IMG/VR virus record: IMGVR_UViG_3300037189_005706
Coordinates: 1-39,864 of that record
From: a virus
Direction: 5' to 3' (one strand)
DNA length: 39,864 nucleotides
The position numbers were made by a program, and so were the translations under genes. Shown here in pieces: positions 5,786-12,147 of this stretch. The notes below the pieces were generated by a model. The model worked only from the letters and a program-made list of their open reading frames with translations, was not told the DNA's origin and did no database searches. Numbering within the stretch: the first letter of the stretch is position 1; each line of letters opens with the position of its first letter.

Positions 5786-6160
5786 ATGGGGTATAGAAGC
5801 GAGATAACTGCGGTGTTCTACACCAACGAGAAAGACGAATGGCCGCTGCTCAAGCTGTTCGTTAACGAGAACTTTCCGAAGGACTTGGACAAATACTTAG
5901 AAGAGGAGTGCGAGGAGCCATGCAAGCGGCGGGGGTTCGTGTTCCGTGTGCCTCACTACAAATGGTACGACAGCTACCCCGAAGTGCAGGCGTTCAACGA
6001 GTTCGAGGATAAGTTCACAAGCATGGAGAAGTGCCAAGACGGTACGTGGGCTTGCGAGTTCGTACGTATTGGGGAAGAGACTAACGACATTGAAGAAAGA
6101 AATTCATTTAACGCTGACTACGTTATCAGAGTCGTTCGTCATATCGAAGTTGATTTTTAA
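5786..6160 (+). CDS. Hypothetical MGYRSE-type phage protein, 124 aa
   Basis: The N-terminus MGYRSEITAVFY resembles a recurrent group of phage proteins starting MGYRS, whose function is not established. The protein is acidic (EEECEEPC) with predicted alternating strands and helices and contains DGTWACEFVRIGEE and a C-terminal strand (YVIRVVRHIEV). TTAGGAG lies 7 bp before the ATG. It lies between the MoxR-like ATPase and the VWA protein in one operon. No catalytic motif is visible. Confidence 0.75.
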   Translation: MGYRSEITAVFYTNEKDEWPLLKLFVNENFPKDLDKYLEEECEEPCKRRGFVFRVPHYKWYDSYPEVQAFNEFEDKFTSMEKCQDGTWACEFVRIGEETNDIEERNSFNADYVIRVVRHIEVDF

Positions 6161-6168
6161 ACAAGGAG

Positions 6169-6181
6169 CTAACAATGTTAG
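6169..6181. repeat. 13-bp palindrome copy 10, contains a start codon
   Basis: Exact CTAACAATGTTAG. The ATG in its centre (6175-6177) is the start codon of the metallopeptidase/VWA gene, with AAGGAG at 6163-6168 just before the palindrome. Confidence 0.9.
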
Positions 6182-7377
6182 AGGAACGCAAGGTTCAGAA
6201 GGCCAAGATCACCTTGATGCGACACCCCAAGTTTGCATTGTTGCAAGGTATCTTGATGGTGGGCAAGACGAAGGTAGCCGACAACGTGCCGACTGCATGC
6301 ACCAACGGTCGCGATGAGATTTATGGTCGTGAGTTTGTGCGCAAGCTACGTGACTCCGAGCTTGCCTTTGTGATTGCACACGAGGCGGGGCACAAGATGT
6401 ACCGCCACATGACTACGTGGAAGAAGTTACATGACGAAGATCACGCGTTAGCCAATCGGGCTTGTGACTACGTTATTAACCTCATGCTCAGAGACCTCGA
6501 TCCGGGCGAGAACGTCATCGCCATGCCTATGTACAGGGATGGGCCACATGCTGGCAAGAAGATAGGCTTGATCGACGAGCGGTTCCGTGGCATGAACACG
6601 AAGCAAGTGTTCGACATTCTCAAGCAAGAGCAAAAGGATGGCGAAGGCGGCGGCGATGATGGCGATGGTATCGACGAGCACGACTGGGATGGTGCGAAGG
6701 AGATGACCGACGAGCAGAAGAAGGAACTGGCGCGGGACATTGACCAAGCTATCCGGCAGGGGTTGATGGCGCACCAGAAGATCAACGGCAAGGGTGCGGG
6801 TGGACTCGACCGCGAGTTGCAAGACTTGCTGGAGCCCAAGGTCAACTGGCGCGAGGAGTTGCGTGAGTATGTGAAAGCAATCTGCCGAGCCAAAGACACA
6901 TCAAGCTGGCGCAGGGTCAACCGGCGCTTCCTGTCTACTGGTATCTACATGCCATCAATGGTGGGTGAGAAGGTGGGCCACATCGTTGTGGGTATCGACA
7001 CATCGGGTTCGATCGGTGGGCCTGAGCTCGCAGAGTTTCTGTCCGAGGTAAAGGGTATCGCGGAAGAAGTAAACCCCGAGAAGGTTGACCTGATCTATTG
7101 GGACAGTGACGTGGCGGCGCACGAGGAGTATGCCGACGCTGACGTATCTAACATTGTTAGCTCTACCAAACCCAAGGGTGGCGGGGGCACAAGCCCAAGC
7201 TGCATGTCTGAGTATCTGAAGGAGAAGAAGATTGTTCCTGAGTGCATCATCGTTCTCACAGATGGCTATGTCGGCAATGACTGGGGCAGTGACTGGACTG
7301 CTCCGGTTATGTGGGCCATCACAGGAGGTAACACAAGTGTCGCTCCAAACGGCAAAACAATTCACATCAGCAACTGA
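6175..7377 (+). CDS. Metallopeptidase-like/VWA-domain protein (DUF2201 type)
   Basis: 400 residues in two domains. The N-terminal part has HEAGH (69-73) followed by ANRACDYVIN (93-102), matching the HExxH site and the N-x-A-x-D-x-x-x-N strip of the putative metallopeptidase domain that precedes DUF2201. A Gly/Asp-rich linker (158-170) follows. The C-terminal part is a von Willebrand A fold with a complete MIDAS: DTSGS (275-279), T339 in GGTSP and D363 in LTDG. In known families such proteins pair with MoxR-like ATPases, and one lies upstream in this operon. The start ATG is inside a 13-bp palindrome with AAGGAG 6 bp before it; another palindrome copy (7148-7160) is near the 3' end. Peptidase activity is not assured; the fold assignment is strong. 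Confidence 0.9.
   Translation: MLEERKVQKAKITLMRHPKFALLQGILMVGKTKVADNVPTACTNGRDEIYGREFVRKLRDSELAFVIAHEAGHKMYRHMTTWKKLHDEDHALANRACDYVINLMLRDLDPGENVIAMPMYRDGPHAGKKIGLIDERFRGMNTKQVFDILKQEQKDGEGGGDDGDGIDEHDWDGAKEMTDEQKKELARDIDQAIRQGLMAHQKINGKGAGGLDRELQDLLEPKVNWREELREYVKAICRAKDTSSWRRVNRRFLSTGIYMPSMVGEKVGHIVVGIDTSGSIGGPELAEFLSEVKGIAEEVNPEKVDLIYWDSDVAAHEEYADADVSNIVSSTKPKGGGGTSPSCMSEYLKEKKIVPECIIVLTDGYVGNDWGSDWTAPVMWAITGGNTSVAPNGKTIHISN
7148..7160. repeat. 13-bp palindrome copy 11, inside the VWA gene
   Basis: Exact CTAACATTGTTAG, read as Ser-Asn-Ile-Val-Ser between two MIDAS elements of the VWA domain. Confidence 0.9.
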
Positions 7378-7387
7378 GGAGATCAAC

Positions 7388-7612
7388 ATGATGGTATTAA
7401 AGTTGGGCTGGGATACGCAGGTGCTGCTGTCTGTCAAGGACGCAGTGACTGTGGCCGAGATTCTGTCGAAGGCGCATGTATGGGAGGAGAAGTATGCAGA
7501 AGGCAACACCGCCTACTTTGCGTACCCATCCGAGCGGGACTTCACGATGAAGATCGTGCCCGACGAGGTTGCGAACATGGCACGTATGGCTGGCAAGCCA
7601 GACAAGAAGTGA
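7388..7612 (+). CDS. Hypothetical protein, 74 aa
   Basis: GAGGAG precedes ATG 7388 by 6-7 bp. The product MMVLKLGWDTQVLLSVKDAVTVAEILSKA... has a strand, helix and strand pattern, with a central aromatic region (NTAYFAYPSERDFTMKIV). The layout (short strand, then SVKDAVTVAEILSKA helix) recalls small phage proteins with no known role. It lies 10 bp after the VWA gene and is presumably in the same operon. Confidence 0.7.
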   Translation: MMVLKLGWDTQVLLSVKDAVTVAEILSKAHVWEEKYAEGNTAYFAYPSERDFTMKIVPDEVANMARMAGKPDKK

Positions 7613-7617
7613 TCCGA

Positions 7618-7630
7618 GTAACAATGTTAG
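7618..7630. repeat. 13-bp palindrome copy 12, one mismatch (GTAACAATGTTAG)
   Basis: First base is G instead of C. Like copies 1 and 9 it runs into GGAG and forms the RBS of the next gene. The 26 bp from here to the ATG at 7641 match 225-250 at 24 positions. Confidence 0.85.
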
Positions 7631-7640
7631 GAGAAACCAA

Positions 7641-8495
7641 ATGAGTATCAGCGCATCAGCAGTGTTAGTTGAATTGAACATCAGTGTGTGGCCTGCGTCG
7701 AAGATCGACCGAGAGGTTACGGACAAAGTGAATGCAGACGCATCGGCAGTGGCCGGGGCATCGCAGACCAAGAAGAATCTGTTTGCGGGTACGAGCCTGC
7801 GCAAAGACATTGAGAAGTTCGCGGCTCGCGTTCGCCTGTACCACAACCAGCACACCCTACCGTGGGCTGACAAGGGCGAGCGCATGCTGCCGACCAAGCT
7901 GTTCATGGAATACAAGCAGACCATGAATGACTTTGAGCGCACGTTCGACATGATGTGCCACAACTTTTACACCGAGTACCCACGACTGGTGGGCGAGGCG
8001 CAGAAGAATCTTGGCACGATGTACAAGGCCGAGGACTATCCAGACTTGGAGACAGTCAAAGCCAAGTTCGGTTTCCGCCGAGCCGTGAACCCCATGCCCG
8101 AGTCAGGTGACTTCCGATTGGACATACCTGCGGATGACTTGGCAGAGATGCGCGAGGAGTTCGAGGACAAGTTCAAGGAGCGACTGGCTGACGCAGTGCG
8201 CGAGCCGTGGAACCGCCTACACAACATGCTGACAACCATGTCGGAGAAGCTGACAGACGTTGAAGGCGACGACGCCAAGAAGCGTTACCACGACTCACTT
8301 ATCAGTAACCCTCTGGAGTTATGCGGGCTGCTGACAAAGCTGAACGTGACCAACAACCCCCTGCTCGAAGAAGCTCGCCGACAGCTAGAGCTAACAATGT
8401 TAGGGGCAAACATAGAAGTCATCAAGGAAAGCAGCGATGCACGAAGCGAGCTGAAGTCCAAGGTGGACAACATCCTCAAGAAGTTTGAATGGTAA
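7641..8495 (+). CDS. Hypothetical helical protein, possibly DUF3150-like, 284 aa
   Basis: Largely helical: LRKDIEKFAARVRLYHNQ, LPTKLFMEYKQTMNDFERTFD, and DLAEMREEFEDKFKERLADAV are long charged helices. The overall pattern and the companion genes (MoxR-like ATPase and VWA protein) resemble loci in which a DUF3150-type protein accompanies a CobS-like ATPase and a CobT-like VWA protein; I could not confirm the family from motifs alone. The ATG at 7641 has TTAGGAG upstream from the palindrome. Another palindrome copy (8391-8403) encodes Leu-Thr-Met-Leu near the C-terminus. It could be the third component or the substrate adaptor of the ATPase system. Confidence 0.72.
   Translation: MSISASAVLVELNISVWPASKIDREVTDKVNADASAVAGASQTKKNLFAGTSLRKDIEKFAARVRLYHNQHTLPWADKGERMLPTKLFMEYKQTMNDFERTFDMMCHNFYTEYPRLVGEAQKNLGTMYKAEDYPDLETVKAKFGFRRAVNPMPESGDFRLDIPADDLAEMREEFEDKFKERLADAVREPWNRLHNMLTTMSEKLTDVEGDDAKKRYHDSLISNPLELCGLLTKLNVTNNPLLEEARRQLELTMLGANIEVIKESSDARSELKSKVDNILKKFEW
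8391..8403. repeat. 13-bp palindrome copy 13, inside the DUF3150-like gene
   Basis: Exact CTAACAATGTTAG, read as Leu-Thr-Met-Leu. Confidence 0.9.
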
Positions 8496-8505
8496 GGAGA
8501 ACACA

Positions 8506-9369
8506 ATGAGATTCAACACACGCAACCTGCCCAACGTATCGTTCGAGCCCGAGACATTGAATCGGGTCAACCAACGGTACAACAACTGGGGCGGCGACTT
8601 CAAATTCAGATCGACCATGATGGGCGAGCTGTTCAATGCGCTTTACTTGGCTAACCCGACATGGCGGTTTCAGCTAGAGGGGCTTGTCTACAATGACACC
8701 AGCGCAGCTACACCCAAGACAATTCACATCAGTTGCGACGGTGAGAAGCTGGGCTACATAGAGACAGATTATTTCCGTGGTAACCACGGCGTGGGCATAT
8801 ACAACCACCGGGTGAACAACAGCCGCATGCGCACGAGCAACGACAAGCGTGCGCTCAGTGCCATTAAGAAGTACTTTGTTAAGCGTAATCTCAACGAGCG
8901 ACTCGATAAAGCGGAACGCGATGCGAGCGATGCAATCACCTCCGCTGTGAATCGGTCTAACCACGAGACGCAAGCAGTCAAGTACAAGCTGGAGACCGCA
9001 TGCCTCAAGTTTGTTATGGAGCACAACCGCGAAGCGTTCGAGCAGTTTTCCAAAGTGCTTGCGCCAGAGAACCTAACAATGTTAGAGAGTTACGACAAGA
9101 AGAAGTTGGACGCAGACACTATTGAGGAAGTGCGGAGCAAATACTCCGCGAACAATGCTGCGCTTGTTGTGTTGGATCAGGGTAAATACATAGTTAAAAC
9201 AGGTGACAACGTACAACTGTTTGATGATAATGACCTCCCCGAACAAATACGGGGCCGACTGGGTCTGCTGAAGCTGGTCGAGTACAGACAGATGGTGACG
9301 AATGCTGGTTGCAGAGTAAGCAGTGAAGTGTTCGTTGTTGTGTTAGATGCAGAAGGAGCAAACAAATGA
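8506..9369 (+). CDS. Hypothetical protein, 287 aa
   Basis: TAAGGAGA lies 6-7 bp before ATG 8506; an in-frame ATG at 8485 is rejected because it has no RBS and overlaps the previous gene. The N-terminal half looks alpha/beta (LYLANPTWRFQLEGLVYND, then EKLGYIETDYF), followed by a charged helical segment (NERLDKAERDASDAI) and a mixed C-terminus. No motif I recognise. It follows the DUF3150-like gene by 10 bp and closes the block of larger genes of this operon. The 13-bp palindrome at 9073-9085 encodes Leu-Thr-Met-Leu within it. Confidence 0.75.
   Translation: MRFNTRNLPNVSFEPETLNRVNQRYNNWGGDFKFRSTMMGELFNALYLANPTWRFQLEGLVYNDTSAATPKTIHISCDGEKLGYIETDYFRGNHGVGIYNHRVNNSRMRTSNDKRALSAIKKYFVKRNLNERLDKAERDASDAITSAVNRSNHETQAVKYKLETACLKFVMEHNREAFEQFSKVLAPENLTMLESYDKKKLDADTIEEVRSKYSANNAALVVLDQGKYIVKTGDNVQLFDDNDLPEQIRGRLGLLKLVEYRQMVTNAGCRVSSEVFVVVLDAEGANK
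9073..9085. repeat. 13-bp palindrome copy 14, inside the 287-aa gene
   Basis: Exact CTAACAATGTTAG, read as Leu-Thr-Met-Leu. It is the last copy for 3 kb. Confidence 0.9.
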
Positions 9370-9545
9370 AGAAGACTATCCCTTGGATACCCGTGGGTCA
9401 TCCTGATTTCAAATGGAGCAGTGGCTCCGATGTGCAAGCACTGTGGCGCAAGTACGGCTGGACACCGCCGAGCGAGAAGATAGTGCCCCCACCTGTGGTG
9501 AGCGAAGAACCCATGTGGGTAAACCTAGTGCGGCGGATTAAATGA
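9366..9545 (+). CDS. Small podophage-type protein (KKTIPWIPV...), 59 aa
   Basis: ATGA-coupled to the preceding gene, with AAGGAG upstream. The product MKKTIPWIPVGHPDFKWSSG... contains a short conserved-looking core (DVQALWRKYGWTPPSE) and a proline-rich tail. I know proteins of this pattern (WIPV..P.F ... FR..GW.PPSE) as tiny genes shared among podophages; their role is not established. The next gene overlaps its stop (ATGA). Confidence 0.75.
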   Translation: MKKTIPWIPVGHPDFKWSSGSDVQALWRKYGWTPPSEKIVPPPVVSEEPMWVNLVRRIK

Positions 9546-9727
9546 AAGCCGTCCTTGAGTTCAACTACCCCGAAGACGAGCACAAACTAGAGCATGCCCT
9601 GAAAGGCACTGAATACTACGAGGCGCTCGTCTCTATCGACAACATCCTGACTGCGCCGTTTACGAAAGCAGACGCACACAGCAGGATCAAGAAGATCGTT
9701 GCACAGATACTAGGAGAGACAGTATGA
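9542..9727 (+). CDS. Small podophage-type protein (MKAVLEFNYPEDE...), 61 aa
   Basis: Starts at ATG 9542, overlapping the previous stop. The product MKAVLEFNYPEDEHKLEHAL... matches the general pattern of a small phage protein often found beside the WIPV protein: a strand, an acidic turn and two helices, reminiscent of a half-ferredoxin fold. It is acidic and has no cysteines. No activity is known. The stop overlaps the next start (ATGA). Confidence 0.75.
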   Translation: MKAVLEFNYPEDEHKLEHALKGTEYYEALVSIDNILTAPFTKADAHSRIKKIVAQILGETV

Positions 9728-10053
9728 GGAAACTTTTAACCATTGCTGGACTGTTGTTGTCTTGCTCCGTCCATGCTCAGCAGTCGTCCACCCTGATTAC
9801 GGGGCAAGAGCTACTCACCCGCATGGGCGACAACCGCATGTGGGTGTTTGGCTACATCGCAGGGGTTGCCGACTCTCAATCGGGTGTGACGATCTGCATC
9901 CCACCGGGGGTTGTGACAGTGGGCCAAATGACTGACATGGTCAAGCAATCTTTGGAGCGCATCCCGTCCGAGCGGCATCTGGCTGCGGACGTATATGTTC
10001 AGGTCACGCTGGCTAACCGCTGGCCGTGCGCCAAGAGAGGGAGTGGGGTATGA
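9724..10053 (+). CDS. Secreted Rap1a/Tai-like protein
   Basis: The 109-residue product starts with a signal peptide (MRKLLTIAGLLLSCSVHA, cleavage expected after A18; C14 could alternatively be a lipidation site, although LLSC is a poor lipobox). The mature part, GYIAGVADSQSGVTIC...PPGV...MTDMVKQSLERIP...ANRWPC, fits the Rap1a/Tai immunity family: GYI.G..D, C58, V..YL-type helix, P..RH..A, WPC. C58 and C102 probably form a disulfide in the periplasm. Founding members neutralise type VI secretion effectors in Serratia; many phages and Burkholderiales carry relatives of unknown function. Here it is embedded in an early operon, with AGGAGAG before the ATG, so superinfection or envelope control is possible but unproven. 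Confidence 0.82.
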   Translation: MRKLLTIAGLLLSCSVHAQQSSTLITGQELLTRMGDNRMWVFGYIAGVADSQSGVTICIPPGVVTVGQMTDMVKQSLERIPSERHLAADVYVQVTLANRWPCAKRGSGV

Positions 10054-10223
10054 CCAAAGACGAAGCACTGGACTTAGCGCTGGAGGCGTTGGAAAGCGTA
10101 TTGGCAAACCATAACGGAGCGCCTGTTCTGCCTTGGATTGAAGCAAGAGATGCCATCAAGCAAGCCCGTGCCCTCGACAAGAAGGCAGAGAACGCCAGAG
10201 AGTTGGGGCTGGACTATGACTGA
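10050..10223 (+). CDS. Small MTKDEAL-type phage protein, 57 aa
   Basis: Overlaps the preceding stop (ATGA at 10050). The sequence MTKDEALDLALEALESVLAN... then IEARDAIKQARALD is a common short helical protein in phages of Gram-negative bacteria: helix, turn, second helix. It has no known role. The next gene starts within its last codons (ATG 10216). Confidence 0.75.
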   Translation: MTKDEALDLALEALESVLANHNGAPVLPWIEARDAIKQARALDKKAENARELGLDYD

Positions 10224-10344
10224 ATGCAAACACCGCTGGGAACAAGTCACCTACATCAAGAACCTGCCGCCTAACAGCTACTGGTACTGCTGCACACGCT
10301 GCGGCAACTTCATCAAAGCAATACTTGAGGAGAAGCAAGAGTAA
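10216..10344 (+). CDS. Small zinc-knuckle protein, 42 aa
   Basis: ATG 10216 overlaps the end of the previous gene by 8 bp and the stop TAA overlaps the next start (TAATG). Its 42 residues contain CKH near the N-terminus and CTRCG (CxxC) near the middle, enough for a single zinc site (C4, H6 and the CxxC pair). It is too short for more. Overlaps at both ends and the cysteine pattern make it likely real. Confidence 0.65.
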   Translation: MTECKHRWEQVTYIKNLPPNSYWYCCTRCGNFIKAILEEKQE

Positions 10345-10733
10345 TGGGGACAACCAACACAGGCGTGCATGTCATCAAGGCACTGGAAGCGTTCGCGGAG
10401 TTCAAGCGCATGACTGCGCAGGAGTTTGCCGACTACGCCGACATTGGACGCTACGATGCACATGCTGTACTGAACCGCATGAACAAACGCACCAAGGCTG
10501 GTGAGAAGCGCATACACGTTGCCAACTGGACCTACGAGCACGACGATGCGCGGCGCTACCCACGGGCGGTGTACATGCTTGGAGATAAGGAAGACAAGCC
10601 AAAGCCCAAGCCTGACATTCGGGCAAACCGCAAACGCAGTGCGCAAAAGACCATCAAAGTAATTCGCATGACCAGCGTATTCAACATGGGCTTGACCCGT
10701 GACAAGGTAAGAGAAATAAGGAGAGCACTATGA
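10344..10733 (+). CDS. Winged-helix-like DNA-binding protein, 129 aa
   Basis: Residues 10-75 have the helix, helix-turn-helix and wing layout of a phage winged-helix protein: VIKALEAFAEFKRMTAQEFA, then YDAHAVLNRMNKRTKAGEKRIHVANW with YPRAVYML as the wing strand. A Lys/Pro-rich linker (KPKPKPDIRANRKR) and a basic tail follow. The GAGGAG of the RBS lies in the end of the upstream gene. It probably binds DNA in the accessory or replication arms, but no target is known. Confidence 0.68.
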   Translation: MGTTNTGVHVIKALEAFAEFKRMTAQEFADYADIGRYDAHAVLNRMNKRTKAGEKRIHVANWTYEHDDARRYPRAVYMLGDKEDKPKPKPDIRANRKRSAQKTIKVIRMTSVFNMGLTRDKVREIRRAL

Positions 10734-10921
10734 GAGAAGATGACGACGACATTCAAGACTACGTGAGTTCAAGGAACAAAGCAGTGGAGCGGGAGCACGA
10801 CTACGAGCGCAACCTGCGCAACGCAACACTGGAAGAAGTTGCCCGAGAGTTCGACAAGATGAAGGTGCTTGGAGATACCGCAGCATCCTTTGCGGCATAC
10901 GTGAGGAACATGAAGAAATGA
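10730..10921 (+). CDS. Small acidic helical protein, 63 aa
   Basis: Starts at ATG 10730 overlapping the previous stop, with AAGGAGAG upstream. MREDDDDIQDYVSSRNK... is highly charged and predicted to be helical throughout (VEREHDYERNLRNATLEEVAREFDKM). No cysteines or hydrophobic span. No family recognised; a coiled-coil adaptor is possible. The stop overlaps the next ATG. Confidence 0.65.
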   Translation: MREDDDDIQDYVSSRNKAVEREHDYERNLRNATLEEVAREFDKMKVLGDTAASFAAYVRNMKK

Positions 10922-11178
10922 TCGACACCATCGCGCTCACGCGCTACGACCCTGAACGTAACTGTTTCGTTTTGAAAGGCACCATGAAAAAACTAGCTTG
11001 CAACTGCCACCCCAACTCGCCTTTTCATTGGGCGTACAACAAGCAACCCAGCATCTTTTTGCAAGACGTTGCGTTTCGTGCTAAGGGTGCGGTCGTAAGC
11101 ACAGACTACAAAGCGTTCGGCATTTACAGCCGGGCCACCCCCCACATCAAACCCTACCTCAACAAACACGAACTATGA
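10918..11178 (+). CDS. Hypothetical protein, 86 aa
   Basis: ATGA-coupled to the upstream gene. The product is mixed alpha/beta with two cysteines close together (LACNCHPNSPFHW) and no further pair, so zinc binding is possible only if the His residues contribute. Several Lys and aromatic residues (YNKQPSIFLQDVAF, FGIYSRATPHIKPYL). No family recognised. Stop overlaps the start of the zinc-ribbon gene (ATGA at 11175). Confidence 0.62.
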   Translation: MIDTIALTRYDPERNCFVLKGTMKKLACNCHPNSPFHWAYNKQPSIFLQDVAFRAKGAVVSTDYKAFGIYSRATPHIKPYLNKHEL

Positions 11179-11420
11179 AATGCCCTATCTGTGGCGTATG
11201 GACCCGCACACTGGAGACACGAGTCAATGAAGACACCAACGAAATCTGGCGCAGAAAAGAATGCGGCAACACACACATATTCATCACGCTTGAACAAGTC
11301 GCAGCGGGAACAACTCCACGCCCTCGTAACAAAAGCGTGGTGGCCGTTCGATCGGGCCGATCCCAAGGTCTTGAACTTGATGCACCTGTCTATCGTCGAA
11401 AGACGGAAACCGACAACTAA
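11175..11420 (+). CDS. NrdR/Ogr-like zinc-ribbon protein, 81 aa
   Basis: MKCPICGVWTRTLETR... RRKECGNTHIFITLE has C3-x2-C6 and C30-x3-H34, the zinc-ribbon layout of small NrdR/Ogr-like phage proteins that bind nucleic acid. The zinc-ribbon part ends near residue 40; the remainder (AAGTTPRPRNKSVVAVRSG...) looks less natural. From about 11227 the +1 frame holds a second credible ORF (11227-11442), and that frame, not this one, is joined by ATGA to the next gene. Either the two genes overlap deeply or this gene normally ends earlier. The start by ATGA overlap is solid. Confidence 0.68.
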   Translation: MKCPICGVWTRTLETRVNEDTNEIWRRKECGNTHIFITLEQVAAGTTPRPRNKSVVAVRSGRSQGLELDAPVYRRKTETDN

Positions 11421-11442
11421 CCAACCCGAAGCACTGCTATGA
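11227..11442 (+). CDS. Hypothetical protein overlapping the zinc-ribbon gene, 71 aa
   Basis: In the +1 frame relative to the zinc-ribbon gene, ATG 11227 (GGAG about 10 bp upstream) opens a frame giving a natural-looking basic sequence: SSRLNKSQREQLHALVTKAWWPFDRADPKVLNLMHLSIVERRK in outline (core LNKSQREQLHALVTKAWW). Its TGA overlaps the next ATG (ATGA at 11439), the coupling seen throughout this operon, whereas the zinc-ribbon frame stops 18 bp short. This gives about 190 bp of dual coding. No family recognised. Confidence 0.5.
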   Translation: MKTPTKSGAEKNAATHTYSSRLNKSQREQLHALVTKAWWPFDRADPKVLNLMHLSIVERRKPTTNQPEALL

Positions 11443-11642
11443 ACACAGAAGCAATCGAACCTAAAAAAGAACGCAAGGGGCGGGGCCCCGGCAAGAAGCC
11501 ACGCATGTTGTGCACAAGCCTACGGCTACCTGCGCATGTGCTGGACTACTTTGGCAAGCACCACGAGTATTCAAAACAAGCAAAGATCAGGGAGATTTTA
11601 GTGAACTACGTTAACCAACAGACTGGAGCAAACAATGTCTAA
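11439..11642 (+). CDS. Ribbon-helix-helix (BrnA-like) protein, 67 aa
   Basis: A basic N-terminal arm (KKERKGRGPGKKPR) leads into CTSLRLPAHVLDYFGKHHEYSKQAKIREILVNYV, a strand followed by two helices in the ribbon-helix-helix pattern, close to BrnA-type antitoxins and small phage repressors (strand TSLRLP, helix VLDYFG, helix KIREILVNYV). A dimer would bind DNA. No BrnT-like toxin gene is beside it, so a toxin-antitoxin role is unlikely. It overlaps the next gene by 8 bp. Confidence 0.65.
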   Translation: MNTEAIEPKKERKGRGPGKKPRMLCTSLRLPAHVLDYFGKHHEYSKQAKIREILVNYVNQQTGANNV

Positions 11643-12144
11643 ACACGCAAACTCAACCGCAGCAAAAATCCGTGCATACCTGCGAAACAACCCAACAGCT
11701 ACACCTAAGAAGGTAGCCGAAGTGCTAAACGTTACCGCACAGCACGTTTCAGTAATCAAATATGAAATGAAAAAAGCAGGGGAGAAAACAATGCCCGTGC
11801 CCAGAACACCACGACCTGTGCCGAAGAAGTGGAAGACCCTGCATATCAGCACGTCTGACAACAGCGTTGAGAAGGAGATGGAGCTAGCGTATCAGGCAGG
11901 TAAGGGCCGAATTCGTAACCCGCAAATCGAAATGATTGAACCCAAGTCCGACCCGGTCAACCACCCTGCCCATTACAAGGTAGGCGGTATCGAGACCATC
12001 GACTTCATCGAGGCCAAGCGTTTGAACTACAACATGGGCAACGCAGTGAAGTACATCACCCGTGCCGACCACAAAGGCAGTCGCAAGCAAGACCTTGAGA
12101 AAGCAATCTGGTATCTCAAGCGCGAGATTGAACATTCTGTCTGA
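11635..12144 (+). CDS. HTH domain fused to DUF3310 (SaV-like) domain
   Basis: 169 residues. The first 45 (AAKIRAYLRNNPTATPKKVAEVLNVTAQHVSVIKYEMKK region) form a helix-turn-helix of the kind used for DNA binding. After a proline-rich linker (PVPRTPRPVPKKW), residues about 107-167 match DUF3310: DPVNHPAHYK, GIETIDFIEA, NMGNAVKYITRADHKGS and KAIWYLKREIE. DUF3310 proteins of phages are described as SaV-like and have been proposed as nucleotide kinases; activity here is untested. DUF3310 usually stands alone or with other metabolic domains, so the HTH fusion is notable. GGAG precedes ATG 11635. It is the last gene before the terminator at 12171. Confidence 0.85.
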   Translation: MSKHANSTAAKIRAYLRNNPTATPKKVAEVLNVTAQHVSVIKYEMKKAGEKTMPVPRTPRPVPKKWKTLHISTSDNSVEKEMELAYQAGKGRIRNPQIEMIEPKSDPVNHPAHYKVGGIETIDFIEAKRLNYNMGNAVKYITRADHKGSRKQDLEKAIWYLKREIEHSV

Positions 12145-12147
12145 CAC

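Noticed and set aside
11439-11642. BrnA/BrnT toxin-antitoxin pair
   Set aside because: The RHH protein resembles BrnA, but the flanking genes do not look like a BrnT RelE-type toxin.
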